Below are positions 1 through 7,028 of a stretch of 7,532 nt of DNA, piece after piece. The position numbers and the translations under genes are program-made. The notes beneath the pieces are model-generated. The model did no database searches. It saw nothing but the letters and a program-made list of their open reading frames with translations, and was not told the origin of the DNA. Source of the DNA: Acidobacteriaceae bacterium (GTDB taxonomy: Bacteria; Acidobacteriota; Terriglobia; Terriglobales; Acidobacteriaceae); the NCBI GenBank assembly GCA_027306745.1, contig DAHUZD010000318.1:1-7532 (forward strand). The letters are read 5' to 3'. Positions within the stretch are counted from its first letter, which is position 1. Each line of letters opens with the position of its first letter.

Positions 1-1
1 A

Positions 2-1363
2 ATGGCTGCCTGGGAGCAGACACGCACTTTGAGCGAAGCGGGCCGCAAGCTCGACGCTTGGGATATGTATAAGGCGCAGGTGTTGCCATTGGTTTCGGAG
101 CGGGACATGCTGGAAAATGCGCTGGCCAACAGCAGCCGCATGCGTGGCCAGCGCTGGGCGCTTGATGCCCTCCACGCCGGCCACCTGAGCCAGACGATCA
201 TGGTGGCCACGCTGGGGCTGCTTGTCTTTGCAGGCATTGGCGTTTCGCTGTGGTTCTCCCAGTCGATCCGGCGCAGCCTGCATCCACTTGAATACGCCAT
301 GGAACGCTTGGGCGAAGGCGACCTGTCGCATCGTGTCACAGTGACCAGCTCGGACGATCTGGGGCAGATGGGCAGCACGCTCAATGAGTCGCTGGCGCGC
401 ATTTCGCAGACGCTGGCCAGCGTTGTGCAAGGCTCGCGGCAGGTGCTGGAGAGCACGGAGAGCATCGCCACGGTCTCTCAGCAATCAGCCACCAGCACCG
501 AGACGCAAAAGCACCAGACTGCGCAGATGGCGGCGACGATGCAGGAGATGGCTGCCACAATTCGCGAGATCCGCGACAGCTCCCACCGCGCCGCTGAGCG
601 CACCATGGAGGCCGGTGAGGTGGCTCGCAACGGCGGCATGATTGTCGAGGAGGCCGTGCACGTGATGCGCTCCGTGGCCGAATATGCCAGCGAAGCCGGA
701 GAAAAACTCTCCAGCTTGAATGAGCGCTCCGGGCAGATTGGGCATATCACCAGCATGATTGAGGAGATCGCCTCGCAGACCAACCTGCTGGCGCTCAACG
801 CAGCCATTGAGGCGGCGCGGGCCGGGGAGCATGGCCGGGGCTTTGCTGTTGTCGCCAGCGAAGTGCGCAAGCTGGCCGAGCGCACGGCGCAATCCACCAA
901 AGAAATTGAAGGCATGGTGCGGGCTATTCAACAGGAGACGCAACAGGCCGCAGCGGCCATGACCTCCAGCGGAGAAAAAGTGCAGTTGGGCGTGACCAGC
1001 GCGCAGCGTGCTGGAGAGTCTCTGCTGCAAATCATCAGCTCTGCCGAGCAGGTGCAGCACATGGTCAGCCAGATCGCCACAGCGGCCACGCAGCAGACCA
1101 GCGCTACAGAAGAGATCAACCGCAACATGGACGCCATTGCCAACACCGTGGCCGAAACCGCGCAGGGAGCGCACCTTTCGGCAGCGGCCTGCCAGCGGCT
1201 CAACACGTTGGCCACGGATTTGGATCGCATGGTGGCGCAGTTCCGCTTGGACGATTCTGTCGTGGCGTCACCGGCGCGGAAGACGGAGGCATTTCCCGCA
1301 GCCCCCAAGCCGCCCATGCAACAGGCTGCGCCAGAGCCGCGCATCTTTGCATCCATTGCCTAG
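2..1363 (+). CDS. Methyl-accepting chemotaxis protein, 5'-truncated by the window edge
   Basis: Membrane chemoreceptor that would signal to CheA/CheW. Residue numbers count from the ATG at base 2, which is probably an internal Met because the sensor region is incomplete. Residues 1-60 are the end of a helical periplasmic sensor (four-helix-bundle-like, ligand unknown). Residues about 65-86 form a hydrophobic transmembrane helix. Residues about 87-137 are a HAMP linker ([23 protein letters not shown] region, with the usual DDLG segment). The rest is the cytoplasmic coiled-coil signalling domain. Its hairpin tip at residues 254-296 is near-consensus: [19 protein letters not shown], then [22 protein letters not shown]. 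Glu/Gln-rich stretches on either side of the tip are the usual methylation zones. The tail is Pro/Ala-rich (residues about 420-453) and has no NWETF-type CheR/CheB docking pentapeptide. No che genes are visible nearby, so it may be an orphan receptor. Family assignment is firm; the stimulus cannot be inferred. Confidence 0.95.
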   Translation: MAAWEQTRTLSEAGRKLDAWDMYKAQVLPLVSERDMLENALANSSRMRGQRWALDALHAGHLSQTIMVATLGLLVFAGIGVSLWFSQSIRRSLHPLEYAMERLGEGDLSHRVTVTSSDDLGQMGSTLNESLARISQTLASVVQGSRQVLESTESIATVSQQSATSTETQKHQTAQMAATMQEMAATIREIRDSSHRAAERTMEAGEVARNGGMIVEEAVHVMRSVAEYASEAGEKLSSLNERSGQIGHITSMIEEIASQTNLLALNAAIEAARAGEHGRGFAVVASEVRKLAERTAQSTKEIEGMVRAIQQETQQAAAAMTSSGEKVQLGVTSAQRAGESLLQIISSAEQVQHMVSQIATAATQQTSATEEINRNMDAIANTVAETAQGAHLSAAACQRLNTLATDLDRMVAQFRLDDSVVASPARKTEAFPAAPKPPMQQAAPEPRIFASIA

Positions 1364-1384
1364 GCAGCACGGCGCGGTGGGCCT

Positions 1385-1396
1385 GCCTGCGCAGGC
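1385..1396. repeat. 12-bp perfect palindrome downstream of the chemoreceptor stop
   Basis: GCCTGC followed directly by GCAGGC. It extends by two more paired bases on each side (CC/GG) after a T-T mismatch. It lies between the chemoreceptor stop codon and the ilvE promoter candidate. It has almost no loop and no T-run follows, so it is a poor intrinsic terminator. It could be a protein-binding site or chance in GC-rich DNA. Confidence 0.3.
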
Positions 1397-1401
1397 TGGG
1401 A

Positions 1402-1430
1402 CGCTTCGTCCGCTCCATACCTGCTAGAAT
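1402..1430 (+). promoter_or_regulatory. Candidate sigma-70-type promoter for ilvE (extended -10)
   Basis: The -10 hexamer TAGAAT at 1425-1430 matches TATAAT at five of six positions. It is preceded by TGC at 1422-1424, giving an extended -10. The -35 region at the expected spacing (around 1402-1409, CGCTTCGT) is poor, as is usual when an extended -10 is present. Transcription would begin near 1437, leaving an untranslated leader of about 40 nt before the ilvE ATG. Called from motifs only. Confidence 0.4.
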
Positions 1431-1442
1431 CAAAGATTCCAG
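1424..1442. promoter_or_regulatory. Inverted repeat overlapping the ilvE -10 and start site (possible operator)
   Basis: GAATC-AAA-GATTC is a perfect 5-bp dyad at 1427-1439. It extends to CT...AG at the outer ends with one mismatch per arm. It covers part of the -10 hexamer and the predicted transcription start, where a repressor would block polymerase. No regulator gene is adjacent. It may be coincidental. Confidence 0.25.
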
Positions 1443-1455
1443 CATTTTTCCGCAT

Positions 1456-1464
1456 GGAGAGGAG
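1456..1464 (+). promoter_or_regulatory. Ribosome binding site of ilvE
   Basis: GGAGAGGAG is a strong purine-rich Shine-Dalgarno sequence ending 11 nt before the ATG at 1476. It supports that start over the ATG at 1454, which is out of frame and overlaps this site. Confidence 0.6.
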
Positions 1465-1475
1465 CCGCAGCAGGC

Positions 1476-2414
1476 ATGCCCATTCAGACAACGAAGAACA
1501 TTTGGCGTAACGGAAAGCTGATCCCGTGGGAACAGGCCAATATCCACGTCATGTCGCACGTGGTGCACTACGGATCGGCTGTATTTGAAGGCATCCGCTG
1601 CTACCAGCAGCCGCAGGGTGCGGCGATCTTCCGGCTCTCAGAGCACATGCAGCGCATGTTGGACTCGGCCAAGATTTACCGCATGGAGCTGCCCTATACG
1701 CTGGAGCAGTTGAATGCCGCCGCCGTCGAACTGGTGGAAGCCAACGGCGTCGCGCCCTGCTACCTGCGTCCCATCGCTCTGCGCGGCTATGGCGAGATCG
1801 GCGTCAGCCCCATGGGTTGCCCGGTCGATGTCTACATTGCCAACTTTCCATGGGGCAAATATGTGTCCGGCGATGCCGCCGATGTCTGCATCTCATCTTG
1901 GAACCGCCTAGCGCCGAACACCATGCCGTCCATGGCCAAGGCCAGTTCCAATTACATGAACTCCCAGTTGATCCGCATGGAGGCTGCGGCCAATGGCTAT
2001 GCGGAAGGCATCGCGTTAGATGTCAACGGCTTCCTCTCAGAAGGCTCTGGAGAGAATCTCTTCCTGGTCCGCAACGGCATTCTGTACACCACGCCGCTGG
2101 GCGACTCGGTGCTGTCGGGCATCACGCGCGACTCCGTCCTCCAACTGGCGCGCGAGATGGGCCTCACCGTGGTCGAGCAATCCATGCCGCGCGAGATGAT
2201 CTACATCGCCGATGAGGTCTTCTTTACCGGTACCGCGGCGGAGGTAACGCCCATCCGTTCCGTCGACCGCATTCTGGTCAAGGACGGCAAGACTGGCCCG
2301 ATCACGCAGCAACTGGCGAATGAGTTCTTCGCTATCGCGTCGGGCAAAAAAGCCGACCGCTTTGGCTGGCTGACGCCCGTCAAGGTGAAGGCTGCGGAGA
2401 CGGTTCCGGCCTAA
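1476..2414 (+). CDS. ilvE: Branched-chain amino acid aminotransferase
   Basis: PLP-dependent class IV (fold type IV) transaminase, cytoplasmic. It interconverts leucine, isoleucine and valine with their 2-oxo acids, using glutamate/2-oxoglutarate, at the last step of branched-chain synthesis. At 312 residues it is typical of bacterial IlvE. Visible motifs: N-terminal IWRNGKLIPWEQANIHVMSH; HYGSAVFEGIR (31-41); LRPIALRGYGEIGV (97-110); the PLP lysine K155 in PSMAKASSNYMNS; FLSEGSGENLFLVRNG (187-201) with the conserved glutamate E189; SGITRDSVL (214-222); and GTAAEVTPI (242-250). These separate it from D-amino-acid transaminase and from 4-amino-4-deoxychorismate lyase. It has its own promoter candidate and strong ribosome binding site and is closed by a terminator at 2453-2491, so it is probably monocistronic. 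No other ilv/leu genes are in view. Confidence 0.96.
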   Translation: MPIQTTKNIWRNGKLIPWEQANIHVMSHVVHYGSAVFEGIRCYQQPQGAAIFRLSEHMQRMLDSAKIYRMELPYTLEQLNAAAVELVEANGVAPCYLRPIALRGYGEIGVSPMGCPVDVYIANFPWGKYVSGDAADVCISSWNRLAPNTMPSMAKASSNYMNSQLIRMEAAANGYAEGIALDVNGFLSEGSGENLFLVRNGILYTTPLGDSVLSGITRDSVLQLAREMGLTVVEQSMPREMIYIADEVFFTGTAAEVTPIRSVDRILVKDGKTGPITQQLANEFFAIASGKKADRFGWLTPVKVKAAETVPA

Positions 2415-2452
2415 GCAACGCACCGCGCAGCGGCGAGGTGGCAGGTAATTCC

Positions 2453-2491
2453 GAAAGGCCCGTGTGGGAACTCCTCCAGCACGGGCCTTTC
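2453..2491 (+). terminator. Rho-independent terminator after ilvE
   Basis: A perfect 12-bp stem: GAAAGGCCCGTG at 2453-2464 pairs with CACGGGCCTTTC at 2480-2491 across a 15-nt loop. The 3' arm ends in TTTC and continues CTGTT, giving a short interrupted T-rich tail. An A-run lies on the 5' side, so the element could also work in reverse. It starts 38 nt after the ilvE stop and separates ilvE from the manA operon. Confidence 0.85.
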
Positions 2492-2620
2492 TGTTGGGTG
2501 CGGTGTGCTGGCTGGCTGTGTGCGGCTCGCATCATCGCATCTGAAGTATCGCCGGATTGTGCATATCGCTTACAGTAGAAGCAGAAGAGAACGTTATCTT
2601 GCACGGATTGGACACTACTT
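2492..2620 (+). promoter_or_regulatory. Leader region of the manA operon (promoter not resolved)
   Basis: Between the ilvE terminator and the manA ATG there are about 130 bases without a gene. After a GT-rich stretch (to about 2525) the composition becomes noticeably more AT-rich, as expected for a promoter. Weak hexamers can be found, for example CTGAAG at 2541-2546 with TATCGC at 2564-2569 (17-nt spacing), and TATCTT at 2595-2600, but none is convincing. The region must presumably hold the promoter because the terminator precedes it. The ribosome binding site is weak (TTGGA at 2608-2612). Confidence 0.35.
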
Positions 2621-3583
2621 ATGTCCCAACTTGCCCCCTTCCGGCTTCGCCCTTGGTTTCGCACGCGCATCTGGGGTGTGCGGGATCTTGCGCCTTGGTA
2701 CAACTACACCGTTGGCGAGGAGCCGATCGGCGAGGTTTGGCTGAGCGGGGAAGATTGTACGGTGGACTCAGGCCCCTTTGCCGGTACTCCGCTGGGTCAG
2801 ATTTTTGCTGAGCATCGCACGGAGTTGCTGGGTGCACAGACCAGCCATGCCGAGCGCTTTCCGCTGCTCATGAAGGTTCTCTTTCCCCAGGAAAAGCTGA
2901 GTGTGCAGGTACACCCGGACGACGCGCTGGCCCGCCTGCACGGCGAGCCGCATGGCAAGACCGAATGCTGGTATGCACTGGAGGCCGATCCTGGAGCCAC
3001 CGTGGCGCTCGGTTTTTTGCCCGGCGTTACAGAGGCGCAGGTGCGCGCGGCCATTGAGCAGCAGACGCTGGAATCTTTGTTGAACTGGCTGCCGGTCGCC
3101 CAGGGAGACATGATCTTTGTAGATGCGGGCACGGTGCACGCCATCGGGCCGGGCCTCGTGCTGCTGGAGACGCAACAGAACTCCGACATGACCTACCGCA
3201 TGTATGACTACGGCCGCCCGCGCGAACTGCACTTGCAGGAGAGCTTCCGGGCCATGCGGCTGCAAACGCAGGCGGGCAAGGTGGTACCGCGTGTGCAGCC
3301 AGAGTCCACCGTACTGGTGGAGTCGGCCTATTTTCGTGTGGATCGATTTACGGTGCAGCCGGGCTCGACTCCACACAACATTGCGCAAGCCGCCCAGCCG
3401 CCAGCAGCGCAATTGTTGTTTGCCGCCAGCGGCAGTGGTGAACTGCGCGTAGAGGGCTGCGAGCCGGTTGCGCTGCGCCGCGGTGAAATGGCTATTGTGC
3501 CCGCCTGCACGTCCGCATGGCAGATGCGCGCCACGGGATCGCCCAGCGCAGCATGGACGATTCTCCGCGCGATTCCGCTCTAG
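2621..3583 (+). CDS. manA: Mannose-6-phosphate isomerase, class I (type I phosphomannose isomerase)
   Basis: Zinc-dependent cupin isomerase interconverting fructose-6-phosphate and mannose-6-phosphate, the entry step to GDP-mannose. At 320 residues it resembles the short Bacillus-type ManA/YvyI proteins rather than the longer enterobacterial enzyme. The zinc ligands are recognisable: Q96 and H98 in LSVQVHPDD, E115 in KTECWY, and H173 in DAGTVHAIGPG. The NSDMTYRMYDYGRPRELHL segment (188-205) carries the conserved active-site arginine. The N-terminus FRLRPWFRTRIWGVRDLAPWY aligns with the normal family start, supporting the ATG at 2621. Residues about 225-320 form the second cupin half and are divergent, as is common. 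It is the first gene of the GDP-mannose operon, and manC follows after 65-86 nt depending on its start. Family assignment is firm; direction of flux is inferred from context. Confidence 0.95.
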   Translation: MSQLAPFRLRPWFRTRIWGVRDLAPWYNYTVGEEPIGEVWLSGEDCTVDSGPFAGTPLGQIFAEHRTELLGAQTSHAERFPLLMKVLFPQEKLSVQVHPDDALARLHGEPHGKTECWYALEADPGATVALGFLPGVTEAQVRAAIEQQTLESLLNWLPVAQGDMIFVDAGTVHAIGPGLVLLETQQNSDMTYRMYDYGRPRELHLQESFRAMRLQTQAGKVVPRVQPESTVLVESAYFRVDRFTVQPGSTPHNIAQAAQPPAAQLLFAASGSGELRVEGCEPVALRRGEMAIVPACTSAWQMRATGSPSAAWTILRAIPL

Positions 3584-3669
3584 GGTGCTGCCTGCGCGTG
3601 GCGCGGGCCGATAAATTCGACGCGGATCGCCGCCGTCCGCTACCATGAGTGGTGACCCTCGCGTCCCGC

Positions 3670-4785
3670 ATGGCATCCAGCTTCGATCTTCGTCCCATCA
3701 TTCTCGCCGGTGGCAGCGGCACGCGTTTTTGGCCGCGCAGTCGGCGCAGCCAGCCCAAGCAGGTGCTGGCCCTTGATGGCGAGCACAGCATGGTGCAGCA
3801 GACCGTCAGCCGCCTGTTGCCGCTGGCAGCGTTGCAGGATTTCTGGATCATTACCAATCAAGAGATTCAGCCCGTGATTGCGGAGCAGATCTCGGGGCTG
3901 CCCTCTGCGCAGATTCTGGCTGAACCCGCCGCGCGCAACACCGCGCCCGCCGCGGGCTTGGCTGCATTCCTGCTCGAACGCACCGCGCCCAATGCGATTC
4001 TCGGCATCTTCCCCGCTGACCACGTTGTTGGCGATGCGGACCGCCTGCATGCACTTCTGCGGCAGGGTTGCACGCTGGCTGCGCAGCCGGGAGCCATCGT
4101 GGTGCTGGGCATCCAGCCCACAAACCCGGAAACCGGCTACGGATACATCGAAACCGGGGAGTGCTTGGCGGACGGCGTGCTGCGCGTGCGCCGCTTTACG
4201 GAAAAGCCCAACCGCGCACGCGCCGAGGAATTTGTCAGCGCAGGCAATTATTTTTGGAACAGCGGCATCTTCCTCTGGTCGGCGCGTACGCTGGCTGATG
4301 CTGTGCGCGAGCACCTGCCCGAGACAGCTCCCTATCTGGAAGAGATCGCCGCCAGCCACGGTACGCCACAGTTCGCAGCCAAATTTGCAGCCCTCTATCC
4401 TCGGTGTGAAAACATCAGTATCGACTACGCATTGTTGGAACCACGCAGTGCGAAGGGCGAGCACCATGCCAACATCCATTGCCTGCCTGCAGAGTTTGGC
4501 TGGAACGATCTCGGCTCTTGGAACGCGCTGTACGAGCACCGCATCGCCACAGCGCAGCACGTCTGCCAGGACAGCAATGTGATCGAAGCCGAGGGTGCAA
4601 GTCTGCTGGAGTCGGCAGGCAATTACGCCTTTGCTCCGGGAAAGCACGTTGCACTGGTTGGCGTGGAAGACCTGGTGGTTGTGGATGCCGGCGATGTGCT
4701 GATGGTGACCACGCGCGAACGCTGCCAGGATGTAGGCAAGCTGGTGCGCCAGATTCAGCAAACACAAAAGGAAGAACTTCTCTAG
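3670..4785 (+). CDS. manC: Mannose-1-phosphate guanylyltransferase (GDP-mannose pyrophosphorylase)
   Basis: Nucleotidyltransferase making GDP-mannose from mannose-1-phosphate and GTP, cytoplasmic. Counting from an upstream GTG at 3649 (378 aa), visible motifs are the nucleotide-binding loop ILAGGSGTRFWPRSR (18-32), AEPAARNTAPA (91-101), FPADHVV (121-127), ETGYGYIETGE (161-171), the RRFTEKP sugar-binding motif (181-187), YFWNSGIFLW (201-210), SIDYALLE (257-264), GWNDLGSW (284-291), and LVVVDAGDVLMVTTRE near the C-terminus. It ends there, so it is the single-domain form without the C-terminal isomerase fusion seen in AlgA/long ManC; the isomerase is the separate upstream gene. The start is uncertain. 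A TGA at 3646-3648 closes the frame, leaving GTG 3649, GTG 3652 or ATG 3670. I prefer ATG 3670 (371 aa) because family members start close to the ILAGG loop. No clear ribosome binding site precedes any of them. Confidence 0.94.
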   Translation: MASSFDLRPIILAGGSGTRFWPRSRRSQPKQVLALDGEHSMVQQTVSRLLPLAALQDFWIITNQEIQPVIAEQISGLPSAQILAEPAARNTAPAAGLAAFLLERTAPNAILGIFPADHVVGDADRLHALLRQGCTLAAQPGAIVVLGIQPTNPETGYGYIETGECLADGVLRVRRFTEKPNRARAEEFVSAGNYFWNSGIFLWSARTLADAVREHLPETAPYLEEIAASHGTPQFAAKFAALYPRCENISIDYALLEPRSAKGEHHANIHCLPAEFGWNDLGSWNALYEHRIATAQHVCQDSNVIEAEGASLLESAGNYAFAPGKHVALVGVEDLVVVDAGDVLMVTTRERCQDVGKLVRQIQQTQKEELL

Positions 4786-4807
4786 CGGCAGAGCGTCCGC
4801 CCAACGC

Positions 4808-6265
4808 ATGACTCAAGACAAGCCCACTCAGGAATCTTCGATTCACTTTGGTACGGATGGCTGGCGCGCCGTCATCGCCGACGACTTCACCTTCGCCAAT
4901 GTGCGCATCGTTGCCACGGCGATTGCCAACTATGTTCTGGAGCGCGAGGAGCCACAGCGCGGCCTCTGCATTGGCTACGACACGCGCTTCGGCTCCGCAC
5001 GTTTTGCGCGCGCTGTAGCCGAGGTGGCCGCCAGCGCAGGTATTCCTGTCTTCCTGGCGGATCGCATCACACCGACGCCCGCACTCTCCTACGCGGTGCG
5101 CGCGCGTGGCGCAGCGGGCGGCGTCATGATCACATCCAGCCACAATCCCAGCCAGTGGAATGGCGTCAAATACAAGGCCAGCTATGGTGGTTCGGGCCGT
5201 CCAAAGATTATTGCGGAAATTGAAGCCCGCCTGCATCGTCCGCTGCCCGCCTCCGCCGTGCCTGCATCCATTACGTCTGTGGACTTTTGTCCTCCGTATG
5301 TGGAGGCCATCACGCGCTTTGCCGACGTGGACGCCATTGCGCGCAGCGGCCACCGCTTTTTGATCGACAGCCTGCATGGCGCGGGCGCAGGCATTCTGGC
5401 AGACATTTTCACTCAGGCTGGCATCGCCTTTGCGCAAATCCACAGTGAGCCAGATCCGCTCTTCGGCGGGCTGCACCCGGAACCAATTCCACCGCACACG
5501 CGCGCTGCACAACAGGCTGTGGTTGCCGAGCGCTGCTCCGCAGGATGGATTACCGACGGCGACGCAGACCGCATCGGCGCAGTCGATGAGCACGGCAACT
5601 TTGTCGACTCGCACAAAATCTTCTGCATTCTGCTGCGCTGGCTGCTCCAGCGCAAACCATGGCCGGGCGATGTGGTTCGCTCCCTGAATGTGACGCGCAT
5701 GGCCGACCGCATCTGTGCCCAGCACGGGCGCAAACTGCATCAGGTGGGCGTCGGCTTCAAATACATCTGCGATCTTATGCTCGACGGCAATATTTTGATT
5801 GGCGGCGAGGAGTCGGGCGGCATCGGCATCGCGCGTCATCTGCCGGAGCGTGACGGACTGCTGAACTCCCTGCTGCTGGCCAACGTGATGGCTGATGAGC
5901 AGAAGACGCTGGGCGAACTCGTTGCGGATTTGCAGCGTGAATATGGCGCGCACTTTTACGACCGCATCGATTTGCATCTGCCTGAGGCCGCCAAGCAAGC
6001 GGCGATGGCCCACCTGCACGCTGGCCTTGCCGAGTTTTCCGGCATGGCCGTTGAGCGCATCGAGACCACGGATGGCGTGTTGCTGTTCCTCAATAATCCT
6101 GCGGCGGCCACGCAGCCAAACCCCGCGCAGACCTGGCTTCTCTTCCGTGCCTCGGGCACGGAGCCGCTGCTGCGTCTTTACTGCGAATCCGGCTCGCCGG
6201 AGACGGTTAGCACGCTGCTGCATGCTGCTCGCGACTTCGCACTTTCCTTTGGAGAATCACATTGA
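4808..6265 (+). CDS. Phosphohexomutase (phosphomannomutase/phosphoglucomutase family)
   Basis: Alpha-D-phosphohexomutase moving phosphate between C6 and C1 of a hexose. Context predicts mannose-6-P to mannose-1-P, the missing step between ManA and ManC. All four family signatures are intact in 485 residues: the N-terminal FGTDGWR (14-20); the catalytic phosphoserine S111 in MITSSHNPSQWNG; the Mg2+ loop DGDADR (250-255); the sugar-specificity loop GEESGG (333-338); and the phosphate-binding FRASGTEPLLRLY (446-458). The specificity loop is GEESGG, not the GEMSGH of characterised PMM/PGM (AlgC type) nor the GEQSGH of GlmM. Sequence alone therefore leaves glucose-1-P, mannose-1-P or dual use open, and I give no gene symbol. 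It starts 22 nt after manC with only a weak purine stretch (GGCAGAG) upstream, and overlaps the next gene by 4 nt. A very long open frame on the opposite strand is a composition shadow. Confidence 0.93.
   Translation: MTQDKPTQESSIHFGTDGWRAVIADDFTFANVRIVATAIANYVLEREEPQRGLCIGYDTRFGSARFARAVAEVAASAGIPVFLADRITPTPALSYAVRARGAAGGVMITSSHNPSQWNGVKYKASYGGSGRPKIIAEIEARLHRPLPASAVPASITSVDFCPPYVEAITRFADVDAIARSGHRFLIDSLHGAGAGILADIFTQAGIAFAQIHSEPDPLFGGLHPEPIPPHTRAAQQAVVAERCSAGWITDGDADRIGAVDEHGNFVDSHKIFCILLRWLLQRKPWPGDVVRSLNVTRMADRICAQHGRKLHQVGVGFKYICDLMLDGNILIGGEESGGIGIARHLPERDGLLNSLLLANVMADEQKTLGELVADLQREYGAHFYDRIDLHLPEAAKQAAMAHLHAGLAEFSGMAVERIETTDGVLLFLNNPAAATQPNPAQTWLLFRASGTEPLLRLYCESGSPETVSTLLHAARDFALSFGESH
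6251..6254 (+). promoter_or_regulatory. Ribosome binding site that decides the TTG start of the HAD gene
   Basis: GGAG sits inside the last codons of the mutase gene, 7 nt before the TTG at 6262. This is ideal spacing. The later in-frame ATG at 6280 has no comparable site, so the TTG (or the GTG at 6268) is favoured. Confidence 0.55.
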
Positions 6266-6948
6266 CGGTGACGCAAACAATGCATTTGGAAGCGGGCGGA
6301 TTGCTCTTTGACATGGATGGCGTATTGATGAGTTCCCTCGGCTCTGTCGAGCGGAGCTGGCGCAAGTTTGCAGAAATGCGCGGCCTGGACCCGGCGCTAG
6401 CCGTGAAGATTGCGCACGGCAAACGCGCCTTGGATACCGTGAAGCACCTGATGCCCAACGCTGACGCCGAAGCGGAACTGCGCATCATCGAACAAATTGA
6501 AATCGACGACACCGAGGGCATCTCGCTGCTGCCTGGGGTTCTGGACCTGCTGCGCTCCTTGCCTGCCGACGCTTGGACGATCGTCACCAGCGCCACGACG
6601 CGGCTGGCGGAAAGTCGCTTGGCCTGCGTCGGCATCACGCCGCCCGCCCGCTTTATCACTTCGGAGATGGTCGCCAACGGCAAGCCGCATCCAGAACCTT
6701 ACCTGCGCGGTGCCGCCCTGTTGGGCCTGCAACCGCAGGATTGCCTGGTGATTGAGGATGCTCCGGCAGGCGTGGCCGCGGGTAAGGCGGCTGGCTGCCC
6801 GGTGCTGGCCGTGCTCACCACGCACGCTCCGGAGACGCTCACCGCCGCCGACTGGCGCATCCCCACGCTGGCCCATCTGCGTTTGGAATCCTCTCGCACC
6901 ACAGCACAACCCCGCCGTCTTACACTGGTCTGCGACACCGAGCCATAG
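6262..6948 (+). CDS. HAD-superfamily (subfamily IA) hydrolase, probable sugar- or polyol-phosphate phosphatase
   Basis: Cytoplasmic Mg2+-dependent phosphatase with all four HAD motifs in 228 residues. Motif I is LLFDMDGVL with nucleophile D17 and acid/base D19. Motif II is TIVTSAT (T109 or S110). Motif III is K141 in NGKPHPEPYL. Motif IV is VIEDAPAGVAAGKAAG with E165/D166. Residues about 22-95 form the helical cap that sets substrate choice. The overall pattern (FDMDGVL, GKPHPEPYL, EDAPAGV) resembles the glycerol-3-phosphatase / 2-deoxyglucose-6-phosphatase / YfbT-like sugar phosphatase group; beta-phosphoglucomutase relatives share it too. The start is a rare TTG overlapping the mutase stop as TTGA, with GGAG 7 nt upstream, indicating translational coupling. 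Downstream of motif IV the protein has a short unremarkable tail. The operon suggests a hexose- or mannose-phosphate substrate, but that is inference. Confidence 0.88.
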   Translation: MTVTQTMHLEAGGLLFDMDGVLMSSLGSVERSWRKFAEMRGLDPALAVKIAHGKRALDTVKHLMPNADAEAELRIIEQIEIDDTEGISLLPGVLDLLRSLPADAWTIVTSATTRLAESRLACVGITPPARFITSEMVANGKPHPEPYLRGAALLGLQPQDCLVIEDAPAGVAAGKAAGCPVLAVLTTHAPETLTAADWRIPTLAHLRLESSRTTAQPRRLTLVCDTEP

Positions 6949-6972
6949 TCCCTTGAGCGATAACATAGCCTT

Positions 6973-7003
6973 CCCACCCTTCGCCAAAACGCGAAGGGTA
7001 GGG
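6973..7003. repeat. Hairpin element between convergent HAD and ybeY genes (REP-like; possible bidirectional 3' end)
   Basis: Perfect 9-bp stem ACCCTTCGC (6976-6984) / GCGAAGGGT (6991-6999) around a CAAAAC loop. It is lengthened by CCC (6973-6975) pairing with GGG (7001-7003) past a single bulged A. It is followed by GCACCC, so the complementary strand reads GGGTGCCC then CCCTTCGC. Neither side has a T-run, so it is not a textbook intrinsic terminator, although it lies where both genes must end. From memory, similar GGGTGCCC...GGGTGGG hairpins are dispersed between genes in Acidobacteriaceae genomes; this is not checked here. Confidence 0.6.
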
Positions 7004-7028
7004 CACCCGTGCAAGATTGAAGGACGGA

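Noticed and set aside
3612..3617. TAAATT as an internal -10 promoter element before manC
   Set aside because: It matches four of six consensus positions, but no -35 is visible at 16-18 nt spacing. Read-through from manA explains manC expression.
3645..3647. ATG at 3645 as the manC start
   Set aside because: It is out of frame with manC, whose frame is closed by a TGA at 3646-3648.
2768..3676. 302-codon minus-strand open frame antisense to manA
   Set aside because: A compositional shadow of manA, whose zinc-site motifs prove the plus-strand reading.
3640..4809. 389-codon minus-strand open frame covering the whole of manC
   Set aside because: It mirrors manC codon structure, has no family resemblance, and has no promoter or ribosome binding site evidence.
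4415..6223. 602-codon open frame on the minus strand, antisense to the mutase and the end of manC
   Set aside because: The opposite strand encodes well-recognised enzymes with intact motifs. The antisense translation is rich in Arg, Ala, Gly and Cys with no recognisable domain, and is the usual shadow frame in GC-rich DNA.
6973..7003. Intrinsic terminator for the HAD gene or ybeY
   Set aside because: The stem is good, but neither strand has a T-run after it, so I list it as a hairpin/REP-like element rather than a terminator.
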